DNA of 10,006 nucleotides from NCBI GenBank assembly GCA_948823415.1, contig CAQKRU010000027.1, positions 1-10,006 on the forward strand, given 5' to 3'. The notes beneath the pieces are model-generated. The model was not told the origin of the DNA and searched no databases. It saw only the letters and a program-made list of their open reading frames with translations. Source of the DNA: an uncultured Eubacteriales bacterium. GTDB taxonomy: Bacteria > Bacillota > Clostridia > Oscillospirales > Acutalibacteraceae. The position numbers were made by a program, and so were the translations under genes. Below are positions 1-8,075 of this stretch, in pieces (position 1 is the first letter of the stretch; each line of letters opens with the position of its first letter).

Positions 1-3000
1 CAAGCCCTTCTGCAAGAGGTACGTCATGATGCTATCTCGCGTTCCAATAACCTCCGAAATCGTGCAAATTTTACTTTTTATAAGGTCCCGCGCGTTGCCG
101 ATCCAAACGTCCGTCCCGTGAGAAAGCCCCGAAATCTGCAATAAATCCGAAAACGTCTTGGGCTGAGCTTCAATCATCATCTGCCTCACAAAGCTAGTGC
201 CAACCTCAGGCAAAGAAAATGTCCCCGTCTGAGAGTCAATAGCCTCCGGCGCAACGCCCAAAGCCTCGGTAGACGTAAACAGCGACATCACCTTCGGGTC
301 ACTCATAGAAACATCCATAACCGAAATTCCAGTGTAGTCCTCCAAATAGCGGTATATCGAGGGCACATCATGGCCCAGCTCGTCCAGCTTGCAAATAGTG
401 TCGTGTATAGAGTGAAAATCGAAGTGCGTAGTGATGTTATCCGACTTCTGGTCATTTGCCGGCCGTTGTACCGGGCAAAAATCGTAAATCTCCATCCCCT
501 TGGGCACAACAACCATCCCGCCCGGGTGCTGCCCCGTAGTCCGCTTTATCCCTGTGCAGCCATTTGCCAGCCGAGCTTCCTCTGCCTTATGCAGAATCTT
601 CCCTTTTTGCTCCGCGTATTTTTTCACAAAACCAATCCCAGTTTTCTCGGCAATAGTTGCGATTGTACCGGCCTTAAAGACGTTATCCTTTCCAAACAAA
701 GTCTCCGTATAGCGGTGAGCTTCGCTTTGATACTCACCCGAAAAATTAAGGTCGATATCCGGCGTCTTGTCGCCATCGAAGCCCAAAAAAGTCTCAAAAG
801 GAATATTGTGCCCGTCGCGATTATAGCTCGTCCCACATTTGGGGCAATTTTTCTCGGGCAAGTCAAACCCCGAACCATAGCTGCCATCGGTAATAAACTC
901 ACTATTCTTGCAGTGAGGGCAGACATAATGCGGAAACAACGGGTTAACTTCCGAGATTCCCGACATAGTGGCAACAAAGGAGGATCCCACCGAACCTCTC
1001 GACCCAACCAGATAGCCGTGTGCCTCGGAATTCGCCACCAATTTCTGCGCCGTCATATAAAGCACCGAAAATCCATGCTTAGTAATGGACGAGAGTTCCC
1101 GCTCCAAGCGCTCCTGCACTATCGCCGGCAAAGGATCTCCATAAACGGCCTTGGTCCGCTCCCAAGTAATCTCAACAAGCTCCTCCTCGGCCCCCTCAAT
1201 GACCGGATGAAAAACTCCCAGCGGAATCGGGCTAACTTCGTCAACCATCTCAGCGATTTTGTTAGTGTTTTCAATCACGATTTCGTACGATTTTGCCTGG
1301 CCTAAATAAGAGAACTCCTCCAGCATCTCGTCCGTAGTCTTCAAATAAAGCGGCGCCTGATTTTCCGCATCTTCATAGTCCTGCCCCGCCATCAAAACCG
1401 CTCTGTACTGCGAATCATGCGGGTCCAAAAAATGCACGTCACAAGTGGCAACCACCGAGATCCCAAGCTCATCGCCCAAATCAACAATCACCTTATTAAA
1501 CGCGCGCAGCTCATCTTCATCCTTAGCAAATCCGCTGCGAATCAAAAAATTATTATTGCCAACTGGCTGCACTTCTAAGTAATCATAAAACTTTGCGATT
1601 TCACAAAGCCGTTCATGGCTTTCTTTTGCAACAACAGCCCTAAAAAGCTCACCAGCCTCGCAAGCACTGCCGATAATCAACCCATCTCTGTGCTTAATAA
1701 GCTCGCTTTTCGGAATACGAGGCTTCCTATAAAAATAGTCCAGGTGCGACTTTGATATAAGCCGGTAGAGATTCTTAAGGCCGGCGGCATTCTTAGCCAA
1801 AATGACCTGGTGATAATACTTAAGCTTTTTCATGTCGCCATCGAAGTCTGAGGCCAGATCGTCGATAAAATAAGCCTCCACGCCGTAGATTATCTTAATC
1901 TCGCCGCCATTTTTCTTAATTTTACTAGCGGCATTCATCGCATCCGGGAAAGACTGCGCAACCCCGTGGTCAGTTATAGCAACGGCGCTGTGACCCCAAT
2001 CATGCGCACGGGCAATCAAAGTCTCGACCGGAGTAACGCCGTCCATAGCAGACATATTTGTGTGCAAATGCAGCTCCACCCGCTTTTTCGCCGCGCTGTC
2101 AACAACCTTAACCTTCTCCACAAAGCAAATGCCCTTTGGCCGCACGGTTATCTCTCTGTCGTACTTGTCATAAGTAACCTCGCCCCGAACCAGCAGTGTA
2201 CTGCCCTTCGCAATTTTATCGTAAAGCTTCCATTTTTCTTTATCCGCAATTATCTTTAAAGAGATCGACCCCGTGTAGTCGGTAATGTTGATCGCATAGA
2301 TCTTTTTCAGGCCATCCTTCGTCAAGTGCTCATCGACAGAAAAAACGTCACCCCAAATAGTAACATTGCCGATGTCCGGCGTAATGTCGGAAATCTTCAT
2401 GGGCTTGCCCTTTATGGTGCTGCCCAAAATCGGCACCGCCGTTTTTAAATTAACACTCGGATATAAATTTTCGCCCTTTCTAACCGAGATCACCTCGGCA
2501 ACATCTGCGCCTGTATTTTTTTTCTTCTCGCCCATGTTGGACTCATAAACTTCTACTTTTTCAATAACACGTTCTCTTTTTTCCTTCTCCAAAAGAGCAC
2601 AATGCTTCTCAATATGTAGAGGAATCGCGTCGCCATTGGTCAACGAAAAAGCTTCCTCAAAAAAAATATTCAAGCTCAGGCCAAATTCTTTTTTTATTAA
2701 GTCGTGCAAAATTTTATCAAACTTTTTGTCCACAAGAATCTTCTTGCCGCCATACGCCAGCAGAATCGTCAAATTCTCGCCGTCCAACTTAGCAGTAGAG
2801 TCCTTCAAAATCCCGCCAAGGCTCTTAGTCTCTTTAGTAACCCGCAAAATCAAGTCACGATAGCATTCAGCAGAAAAGCTATCCTTCGGGAACGACGGCC
2901 GAATATCAACCCGGCACAAGTTCAAACTTGAGCGCTGCAGGCTGTCTTCAATATTAAAAAGAATCTGACACTCCACCATCATAAAAAAATCCACGTTTAT

Positions 3001-3117
3001 CACAAGCGTCCTGTTTTCCACATCTATGTTTATAGAACGCACGTTCCCGCTCAAAACGTCGGTCGAAATCAGACTTTTGTCTATGTATTTCCCCAGAAAA
3101 TCTCCAAAAGCACTCAA
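1..3117 (-). CDS. polC: DNA polymerase III alpha subunit, PolC type, lacking the exonuclease insert (3' end outside window)
   Basis: Replicative DNA polymerase of Gram-positive bacteria; 1039 codons lie in the window and the frame is open to the edge. Order: N-terminal domain (about 1-160), OB fold (about 225-340), PHP domain (about 345-565), then polymerase. PHP candidate metal ligands are H350, H352, D359, H384, E414, H436, C486, D560 and H562. A zinc knuckle has C733, C736, C758 and C761. Catalytic Asp are D787 and D789 in the PDIDLNFSGEYQ motif, and D912 in KLDELGHD. The start is TTG (3117-3115), seven bases after AGAGGG and preceded by an in-frame TGA; it lies 17 bases after ispG. Oddity: B. 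subtilis PolC (1437 residues) carries a DEDD exonuclease of about 170 residues inside PHP. Here YGVEAYF (411-417) passes directly to YYHQVILAKN (434-443). The missing C-terminus should be about 200 residues. Identity is certain; the exonuclease gap is read directly from a continuous frame. Confidence 0.97.
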   Translation of the reverse strand, partial: MSAFGDFLGKYIDKSLISTDVLSGNVRSINIDVENRTLVINVDFFMMVECQILFNIEDSLQRSSLNLCRVDIRPSFPKDSFSAECYRDLILRVTKETKSLGGILKDSTAKLDGENLTILLAYGGKKILVDKKFDKILHDLIKKEFGLSLNIFFEEAFSLTNGDAIPLHIEKHCALLEKEKRERVIEKVEVYESNMGEKKKNTGADVAEVISVRKGENLYPSVNLKTAVPILGSTIKGKPMKISDITPDIGNVTIWGDVFSVDEHLTKDGLKKIYAINITDYTGSISLKIIADKEKWKLYDKIAKGSTLLVRGEVTYDKYDREITVRPKGICFVEKVKVVDSAAKKRVELHLHTNMSAMDGVTPVETLIARAHDWGHSAVAITDHGVAQSFPDAMNAASKIKKNGGEIKIIYGVEAYFIDDLASDFDGDMKKLKYYHQVILAKNAAGLKNLYRLISKSHLDYFYRKPRIPKSELIKHRDGLIIGSACEAGELFRAVVAKESHERLCEIAKFYDYLEVQPVGNNNFLIRSGFAKDEDELRAFNKVIVDLGDELGISVVATCDVHFLDPHDSQYRAVLMAGQDYEDAENQAPLYLKTTDEMLEEFSYLGQAKSYEIVIENTNKIAEMVDEVSPIPLGVFHPVIEGAEEELVEITWERTKAVYGDPLPAIVQERLERELSSITKHGFSVLYMTAQKLVANSEAHGYLVGSRGSVGSSFVATMSGISEVNPLFPHYVCPHCKNSEFITDGSYGSGFDLPEKNCPKCGTSYNRDGHNIPFETFLGFDGDKTPDIDLNFSGEYQSEAHRYTETLFGKDNVFKAGTIATIAEKTGIGFVKKYAEQKGKILHKAEEARLANGCTGIKRTTGQHPGGMVVVPKGMEIYDFCPVQRPANDQKSDNITTHFDFHSIHDTICKLDELGHDVPSIYRYLEDYTGISVMDVSMSDPKVMSLFTSTEALGVAPEAIDSQTGTFSLPEVGTSFVRQMMIEAQPKTFSDLLQISGLSHGTDVWIGNARDLIKSKICTISEVIGTRDSIMTYLLQKGL

Positions 3118-3134
3118 CGCAAAACCCTCTCAAC

Positions 3135-4181
3135 TCACAAACTTTCTATTTCCCGCATCAATTCTGCCACGATCTCTTCTTCCTTTACCTTGCGGACAAT
3201 CTCGCCCTTTTTGAAGATCAGCCCAACGCCGTCTCCGCCAGCCACGCCAATGTCCGCAGCAGAAGCTTCGCCCGGTCCATTAACCGCGCAGCCCATCACC
3301 GCGACTTTGATGTTTTTTTTGCAGCCTTTAAGCCTTGCCTCAACCTCATTCGCCAGCTTTATAATATCGATCCGCGTCCTACCGCAAGTCGGGCAAGAGA
3401 TTACCTCCACCCCGCCGTGGCTCATTTCGACAGCATTCAAAATGTCTCGAGCCGCATAAATTTCCTCAACAGGGTCTGCCGTCAAAGAAACTCGGATAGT
3501 ATCGCCGATTTCGTCAAGCAAAAGCGACCCTATCCCCACAGCGGACTTTATGACGCCCGTTCTAAAGGTGCCAGACTCCGTCACGCCCAAATGCAGAGGA
3601 TATTCGCACTTGTTCGCAATGAGCCGATAAGCCTCAACCATAGTCTTCACGTTCGACGACTTCAGCGACAGCACAATATCATCAAAGTCAAATTTCTCAA
3701 GCAGCGAAGTGTGATAACAAGCGCTCTCGCACAAAGCTTCTGCCGTGGGAACACCGTGTTTCCTCAAAATGCTCTTTTCAAGTGAGCCAGAATTAACCCC
3801 AATCCGGATGGGAACCCCGTGGCTTTGGCAAACATCTGCAACCTGTTTAACCCGAGCTTCATCGCCGATATTTCCGGGGTTAATCCTAATTTTATCTGCG
3901 CCCGCGGCCACAGATTCGACAGCCAGCCTATAGTCAAAATGGATATCTGCAACCAGCGGGATGTCCACGTCGTTTTTTATGGCCGGAATCAACCTCACCG
4001 CCGCCATATCTGGAATCGCAATTCTTAATATGTCGCAACCGGCAGCCTTTAGCCGAGCGGCCTCCTTAACGTGGCCCTCAACGTCATAAGAAGGCACATT
4101 TAACATGGACTGAATCGCGATTCCCTCTTGCCCGCCGATTTTTCTATCCCCGATTTTTACAACCTTAGCAACTCGCCTCAT
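3135..4181 (-). CDS. ispG: 4-hydroxy-3-methylbut-2-enyl diphosphate synthase (flavodoxin/ferredoxin), IspG
   Basis: [4Fe-4S] enzyme of the MEP isoprenoid pathway. It reductively opens 2-C-methyl-D-erythritol 2,4-cyclodiphosphate to HMBPP in the cytoplasm. The 348-residue length is normal for the short bacterial form: a TIM barrel (about 1-240) followed by the Fe-S domain. Cluster ligands are C263 and C266 (CPTCGR), C298 (GCAVNGPGEA) and E305. Other family landmarks are VADIHFD (77-83), KIRINPGNIG (97-106) and GVTESGTF (199-206). The family's QSMTNT motif reads QSMLNV here (24-29). The ATG follows directly on the rseP stop (TAA then ATG, no spacer). The nearest purine-rich stretch, AAGAGGG, is rather far upstream, so translation is probably coupled to rseP. 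It shares the operon with dxr, an earlier step of the same pathway. Confidence 0.97.
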   Translation of the reverse strand: MRRVAKVVKIGDRKIGGQEGIAIQSMLNVPSYDVEGHVKEAARLKAAGCDILRIAIPDMAAVRLIPAIKNDVDIPLVADIHFDYRLAVESVAAGADKIRINPGNIGDEARVKQVADVCQSHGVPIRIGVNSGSLEKSILRKHGVPTAEALCESACYHTSLLEKFDFDDIVLSLKSSNVKTMVEAYRLIANKCEYPLHLGVTESGTFRTGVIKSAVGIGSLLLDEIGDTIRVSLTADPVEEIYAARDILNAVEMSHGGVEVISCPTCGRTRIDIIKLANEVEARLKGCKKNIKVAVMGCAVNGPGEASAADIGVAGGDGVGLIFKKGEIVRKVKEEEIVAELMREIESL

Positions 4182-5258
4182 TTAGCCAAATAGCCCTCTT
4201 CCCCACACCATCTTCAGCACGTCATTGATGGAGATAAACAGCATGAACAATATCAGCAGCACGAAGCCAACCGTGTGAATCAAACCCTCGTACTTAGGGC
4301 TTACAGGCTTGCCTTTTATTGCTTCTAAAATTAAGAATGCCAATCTTCCGCCATCTAGCGCCGGCAACGGCAGCAAGTTAAAGATTCCAAGGTTAAGCGA
4401 CAGCACCATCAACATCCGAATGATATTGTTCAACGCCGCCACAAAATCCACCTCAAGCCCCTTTGCAGCTGCATCCGAAATCACAGACACCATTCCAACA
4501 GGGCCCGAGACTTCATTCAAACTGATAGTCCCCGTAATCAAGCCAAAAAGCGTCGCATAAACCATTTTAACATTCGAAAACATCTCTTTAAACGTCTGCG
4601 AAATCACGGTCAAAAAGTTCTTTTCAATCGGATTCAAAAAGAAATCCCTAACAATCACCGTTTTACCGCTCTCGTTCTCGCGCGTCGCAAGCTTTACATC
4701 AGTTAGAGTCAGCTTTTCGCCGTTTCTCTCCACAACAAAAGTAGCGTTAAAATCGCTGTTTACCGCCAGTGCAAAGCCGATATCCGTATACGTCGAAACG
4801 CCGTACCCGTCTACCGAGAGGATCTTATCCCCAACCTGCAGGCCGTATTGACTAGTCACCGCGTCGTCAGCAAAGCTCCCAATCGTCGTGGAGGCAAATT
4901 CGGACCGCTGCGTTAAAATTATCACCATAAAAACGAAAGCCAAAATGATGTTCATGATAGCGCCCGCCGCAACAACCAGAATCCGCTTATAAACGGACTT
5001 CTTCCCAAAAGCGTTAGCGTCGTCACTCTCGCCGTCTTCGCCCTCCATGGCGCAATAACCACCAATCGGGAACAACCTCAGCGAATAGACCGTCTCGCCC
5101 TTTTGCTTTTTAAAAATCACCGGACCCATTCCAATGGCAAACTCATTAACTTTGATCCCAGCGTATCGCGCCGTCATGAAGTGGCCCAGCTCGTGCACAA
5201 AAATGATAAGCGAGAACAGCAGCACAGAAATCACAATCAACAAAAAACTGACAAACAT
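4182..5258 (-). CDS. rseP: RIP metalloprotease RseP (site-2 protease family)
   Basis: Zinc intramembrane protease that cleaves within membrane helices, typically anti-sigma factors or signal-peptide remnants; the B. subtilis member is RasP/YluC. The 358-residue length is normal for a form with one PDZ domain. The zinc motif HELGH is at 22-26 in the first helix, and the third ligand is D302 in NLLPLPALDGGR (294-305). The PDZ domain covers about 120-195, with the GLQVGDKILSVDG core at 139-151. Other landmarks are GGYCAMEGED (66-75) and SGPVG (251-255). Helices lie at about 5-25, 95-117, 275-298 and 325-345. It starts at ATG behind AAGGAG (8-base spacer), 18 bases after dxr. The substrate cannot be told from this window. 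Neighbouring uppS and cdsA tie it to envelope functions only by position. Confidence 0.95.
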   Translation of the reverse strand: MFVSFLLIVISVLLFSLIIFVHELGHFMTARYAGIKVNEFAIGMGPVIFKKQKGETVYSLRLFPIGGYCAMEGEDGESDDANAFGKKSVYKRILVVAAGAIMNIILAFVFMVIILTQRSEFASTTIGSFADDAVTSQYGLQVGDKILSVDGYGVSTYTDIGFALAVNSDFNATFVVERNGEKLTLTDVKLATRENESGKTVIVRDFFLNPIEKNFLTVISQTFKEMFSNVKMVYATLFGLITGTISLNEVSGPVGMVSVISDAAAKGLEVDFVAALNNIIRMLMVLSLNLGIFNLLPLPALDGGRLAFLILEAIKGKPVSPKYEGLIHTVGFVLLILFMLFISINDVLKMVWGRGLFG

Positions 5259-5276
5259 AACCTCGTCTCCTTATTT

Positions 5277-6422
5277 TTAAAAATTTTTTATCACAAATTC
5301 TCTAGCTTCAGCGTCCGCGGCCAAAATGTCGTCTAAAGAATTTGAATTCACAGCTTTAATGCGACCCATCGCCTTTTGGACAATTTCAGTAATTTCCAAA
5401 AAAGAAATTTCCTCATTCAAAAACAGCCCAACAGCCTCTTCATTGGCAGCGTTTATAATAGCAGGCATCGTTCCGCCAACTCTCAAAGCCCCCCTGCAAA
5501 TGTCTATCCCTTTAAAAGTCTCATTGTCGGGCTTACAAAAAGAGAGCTTACCAACCTGCACCAAATCAAGCCTCTCCACAATCGAAGGCACACGCTCCGG
5601 GTAAGTAAGTGCATATTGAATCGGGATGCCCATGTCCGGCACGCCCATCTGCGCAATGACCGAGTTATCGCAAAACTCCAGCATAGAATGGACGATGCTC
5701 TCCCTGTGGATCAGCACGTCTATATCATCGGCCAGAACATCAAAAAGCCAGACCGCCTCAATCACCTCAAAGCCCTTGTTCATCATGGTCGCCGAGTCGA
5801 TGGTAATCTTGCTGCCCATGCTCCAATTCGGGTGCTTTAGCGCGTCCTTTTTCGTCACTTCTCTGAGCTCATCTATATTCTTGCCAAAAAACGGGCCTCC
5901 AGAAGCCGTCAAAATCAGCTTCTTTAAGCTTTTTTTGTTGTGGCATCCTTGCAAACATTGAAAAATCGCAGAATGTTCGCTGTCCACCGGCAAGATCTTT
6001 ACTTCGGCCGCTCTAGCCCGCTCCATAACCAGTGAGCCGCCCACCACCAAAGTCTCTTTGTTGGCAAGAGCAACGTCCTTTCCCGCGTTAATAGCGCACA
6101 GTGTCGGCCTCAAGCCAACCATGCCAGACACAGAATTTAAAACTAGCTCAACGCCGTCCATAGCAGCAACTTCGCATAATCCGTCCATCCCGCATAGCAC
6201 TTCTACATCCAGGTCCGCAACGTTTTCCTTTAATCTCTTTGCAGCATTTTCGTCAAAAACGGCAACCTTTTTCGGCCTAAATTCTCGAATCTGCTCTTCT
6301 AAGCGCGAGACATTGCTAAAAACCGCAAGTCCAGCAACATCTATGCCCAGATTTTTAGCGATTTGCAACGCCTTTGCTCCAATGGACCCCGTTGAGCCCA
6401 GCACCGAAATCGTCTTTATCAT
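5277..6422 (-). CDS. dxr: 1-deoxy-D-xylulose 5-phosphate reductoisomerase, Dxr (IspC)
   Basis: Converts 1-deoxy-D-xylulose 5-phosphate to 2-C-methyl-D-erythritol 4-phosphate using NADPH and a divalent metal; first committed MEP step and the target of fosmidomycin. The 381-residue length is typical. The NADPH loop is GSTGSIG (9-15), followed by ANKETLVVGG (120-129). Metal ligands are D147 and E149 in PVDSEHSAIFQ, and E219 in NKGFEVIEA. The flexible active-site lid is HPNWSMG (197-203). Near the C-terminus GGTMPAIINAANE (316-328) is the usual family motif. A small deviation is PDMGIPIQYALTYP (262-275), where Arg or Lys usually follows PDM. The ATG has AGGGGG about ten bases upstream and lies 36 bases after cdsA. 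Stop TAA at 5277-5279. Confidence 0.97.
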   Translation of the reverse strand: MIKTISVLGSTGSIGAKALQIAKNLGIDVAGLAVFSNVSRLEEQIREFRPKKVAVFDENAAKRLKENVADLDVEVLCGMDGLCEVAAMDGVELVLNSVSGMVGLRPTLCAINAGKDVALANKETLVVGGSLVMERARAAEVKILPVDSEHSAIFQCLQGCHNKKSLKKLILTASGGPFFGKNIDELREVTKKDALKHPNWSMGSKITIDSATMMNKGFEVIEAVWLFDVLADDIDVLIHRESIVHSMLEFCDNSVIAQMGVPDMGIPIQYALTYPERVPSIVERLDLVQVGKLSFCKPDNETFKGIDICRGALRVGGTMPAIINAANEEAVGLFLNEEISFLEITEIVQKAMGRIKAVNSNSLDDILAADAEAREFVIKNF

Positions 6423-6458
6423 AAGCTCATCGCCCCCTTTCTGTAGTCTTCACACATT

Positions 6459-7283
6459 TTACACCTTCACGATGTTAAAACAATTCACCATAAAATACAC
6501 AAACGGCGCCACAAAAATCACGCTATCAAAGCGATCCAAAACCCCGCCGTGCCCAGGAATTATGTTGCCAAAATCCTTTGCGTGGCAACCCCGCTTTATT
6601 GCAGAAAAAGCCAAGTCCCCCACAATAGAGATCAACGCACCGGCCAAGGAAATCGGGATTATACAGTGAAAATTCACCCGCACGCCGGCGTCGAACATGA
6701 ACCGCTCAAAAAAAAAGCAGATGGCAACGCTGACAGCCAAAGAAAAAGTAACCCCGCCAAAAACACCCTCGACCGTCTTCTTCGGGCTAATGCTCGGGCA
6801 AAGCTTATTTCTCCCAAAAAAAGTACCCCAAAAATACGCGCCAATGTCCGTCATCCAAGAGATGCAAAGCGCATACAGCACATAAAAACTGCCAAACTCG
6901 CCGCCAAAATCGCGCAGTTTAACAATAAAATTCAAAGATAAGGTAATCAGCAAAACCATGCTGTATATTGCGGCAATGTCCTTAAAGTTAGGTTCCGTCG
7001 CCAAAAGCAACACCACGCCAAACATAAAAAAAGAATACGCAAGCCAAGCGCCTTGCCACACCAAACCATTGCCAAATATAGGCAGAAGTGCTGAAAAAGC
7101 CAAGCTCGGCGCCACAGCAACAGCGGTTTTGCGAAGATTCATAACCGAAAACACCTCGTAGCTAGCCAAAGCGCAGACAGCAGAAACGACGCAGTTTAGC
7201 AAAAACGGCATGGTGCCGTTAAAAATAAGGACGATTACAACGATCACTCCGCCCAAAAGGCCAGAAATTGTTCTAATTGCCAC
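6459..7283 (-). CDS. cdsA: Phosphatidate cytidylyltransferase (CDP-diglyceride synthase), CdsA
   Basis: Integral membrane enzyme that makes CDP-diacylglycerol from phosphatidic acid and CTP, the branch point for bacterial phospholipids. It has 274 residues, about the family norm, with several hydrophobic helices (about 7-22, 25-47, 58-72, 80-96, 105-122, 175-193, 207-224, 255-270). The CDS family signature is fully present at 227-253: Ser, KR, KD, then PGHGG, LDR and a closing FD. The second conserved block, TDIGAYFWG through KKTVEG (145-173), is also clear. It starts at GTG (7283-7281), two bases after the uppS stop. Its Shine-Dalgarno GGAGGGG lies inside the end of uppS, so the two are probably translated together. 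Confidence 0.96.
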   Translation of the reverse strand: MAIRTISGLLGGVIVVIVLIFNGTMPFLLNCVVSAVCALASYEVFSVMNLRKTAVAVAPSLAFSALLPIFGNGLVWQGAWLAYSFFMFGVVLLLATEPNFKDIAAIYSMVLLITLSLNFIVKLRDFGGEFGSFYVLYALCISWMTDIGAYFWGTFFGRNKLCPSISPKKTVEGVFGGVTFSLAVSVAICFFFERFMFDAGVRVNFHCIIPISLAGALISIVGDLAFSAIKRGCHAKDFGNIIPGHGGVLDRFDSVIFVAPFVYFMVNCFNIVKV

Positions 7284-7285
7284 TC

Positions 7286-8026
7286 CTACACCCCTCCAAA
7301 CCGCCGATTTCTCGCTGCGTATTCAGCGATGGCCAAGTCCAAATCTTTCTCCGAAAAGTCCGGCCACAAAACATTCATAAACACAAACTCCGTATAAGCG
7401 CTCTGCCACAGCAAAAAGTTCGACAAACGCTTCTCTCCGCTTGGGCGAATAATCAAATCAGGATCCGGCTGCCCCGCAGTATATAGCTTAGCGGCAAAAA
7501 TTTTTTCATCAATGGCGTCAACATCCAATTTGCCGTCTTTTACATCTGCAGCAATAGCCTTAGCTGCCTGAATAATCTCACTTCTCCCGCCGTAGTTCAT
7601 CGCAACATTAAGCACCATGCCAGTTTTGCCCTGCGAGACCTGCTCAATATCCGCAATGAGCCTTTGCAAATTGGGAGAAAACGCGCTCTTGTCGCCCAAA
7701 AAGACGACCTTTATATTCCTCTGCTCAAAATCCTTTAAAGCATCATTCAAATATTGCTCAAAAAGGCCCATCAAAAAAGTCACTTCTGCAGGCGAGCGCC
7801 GCCAGTTTTCGGTAGAGAAAGCATAAACCGTCAAGTGCTTTACCCCAATTTTGCTGCAATATCGCACAATCTTCTTAAAAGTCTCGGCACCAGCACTATG
7901 CCCAGCCGACCGCGGCAAACCACGCTTTTTAGCCCACCTGCCGTTGCCGTCCATAATGATGCCAATATGCGCCGGAACTTGCTTTACAGGCACCGAGCTG
8001 CATTTTTGCTTTTTAAGCCAACTCAT
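7286..8026 (-). CDS. uppS: Isoprenyl transferase, probably undecaprenyl diphosphate synthase, UppS
   Basis: Adds isopentenyl units in cis to farnesyl diphosphate to give the C55 lipid carrier used for peptidoglycan and other wall polymers; cytosolic, working at the membrane. Counting from the start chosen here, landmarks are IIMDGNGRW (23-31, with D26 as in E. coli), RSAGHSAG (39-46), FSTENW (70-75), NYGGR (144-148) and RPSGEKRLSNFLLWQ (194-208); RPSGE is commonly RTSGE. The frame extends upstream to TTG at 8059, which would add 11 residues, but no Shine-Dalgarno precedes that codon. ATG 8026 has GGGGA five bases upstream and gives 246 residues, the usual family size; ATG 8032 is a third choice. 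The product chain length is inferred from context. The start is the only real doubt. Confidence 0.93.
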   Translation of the reverse strand: MSWLKKQKCSSVPVKQVPAHIGIIMDGNGRWAKKRGLPRSAGHSAGAETFKKIVRYCSKIGVKHLTVYAFSTENWRRSPAEVTFLMGLFEQYLNDALKDFEQRNIKVVFLGDKSAFSPNLQRLIADIEQVSQGKTGMVLNVAMNYGGRSEIIQAAKAIAADVKDGKLDVDAIDEKIFAAKLYTAGQPDPDLIIRPSGEKRLSNFLLWQSAYTEFVFMNVLWPDFSEKDLDLAIAEYAARNRRFGGV

Positions 8027-8075
8027 AACCATCCCCGATATCACGCCAATCTGGTTCAAAAATAAACAATCAACG

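Noticed and set aside
370..1305. Long 311-codon open frame on the plus strand
   Set aside because: It lies wholly antisense to polC, whose protein matches PolC residue by residue. The plus-strand product has no recognisable motif and is low-complexity basic; it is a shadow frame.
5376..5840. Plus-strand 154-codon open frame
   Set aside because: Fully antisense to dxr, with no family features; shadow frame.
6058..6669. Plus-strand 203-codon open frame
   Set aside because: Antisense to the 5' end of dxr and the 3' end of cdsA, both certain. It is Ser/Thr/Pro-rich with no domain and no convincing ribosome binding site.
8027..8059. 11-residue N-terminal extension of UppS from TTG 8059
   Set aside because: No Shine-Dalgarno before TTG 8059. 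Starting at ATG 8026 gives the usual family length and has GGGGA upstream. The extension remains possible but less likely.
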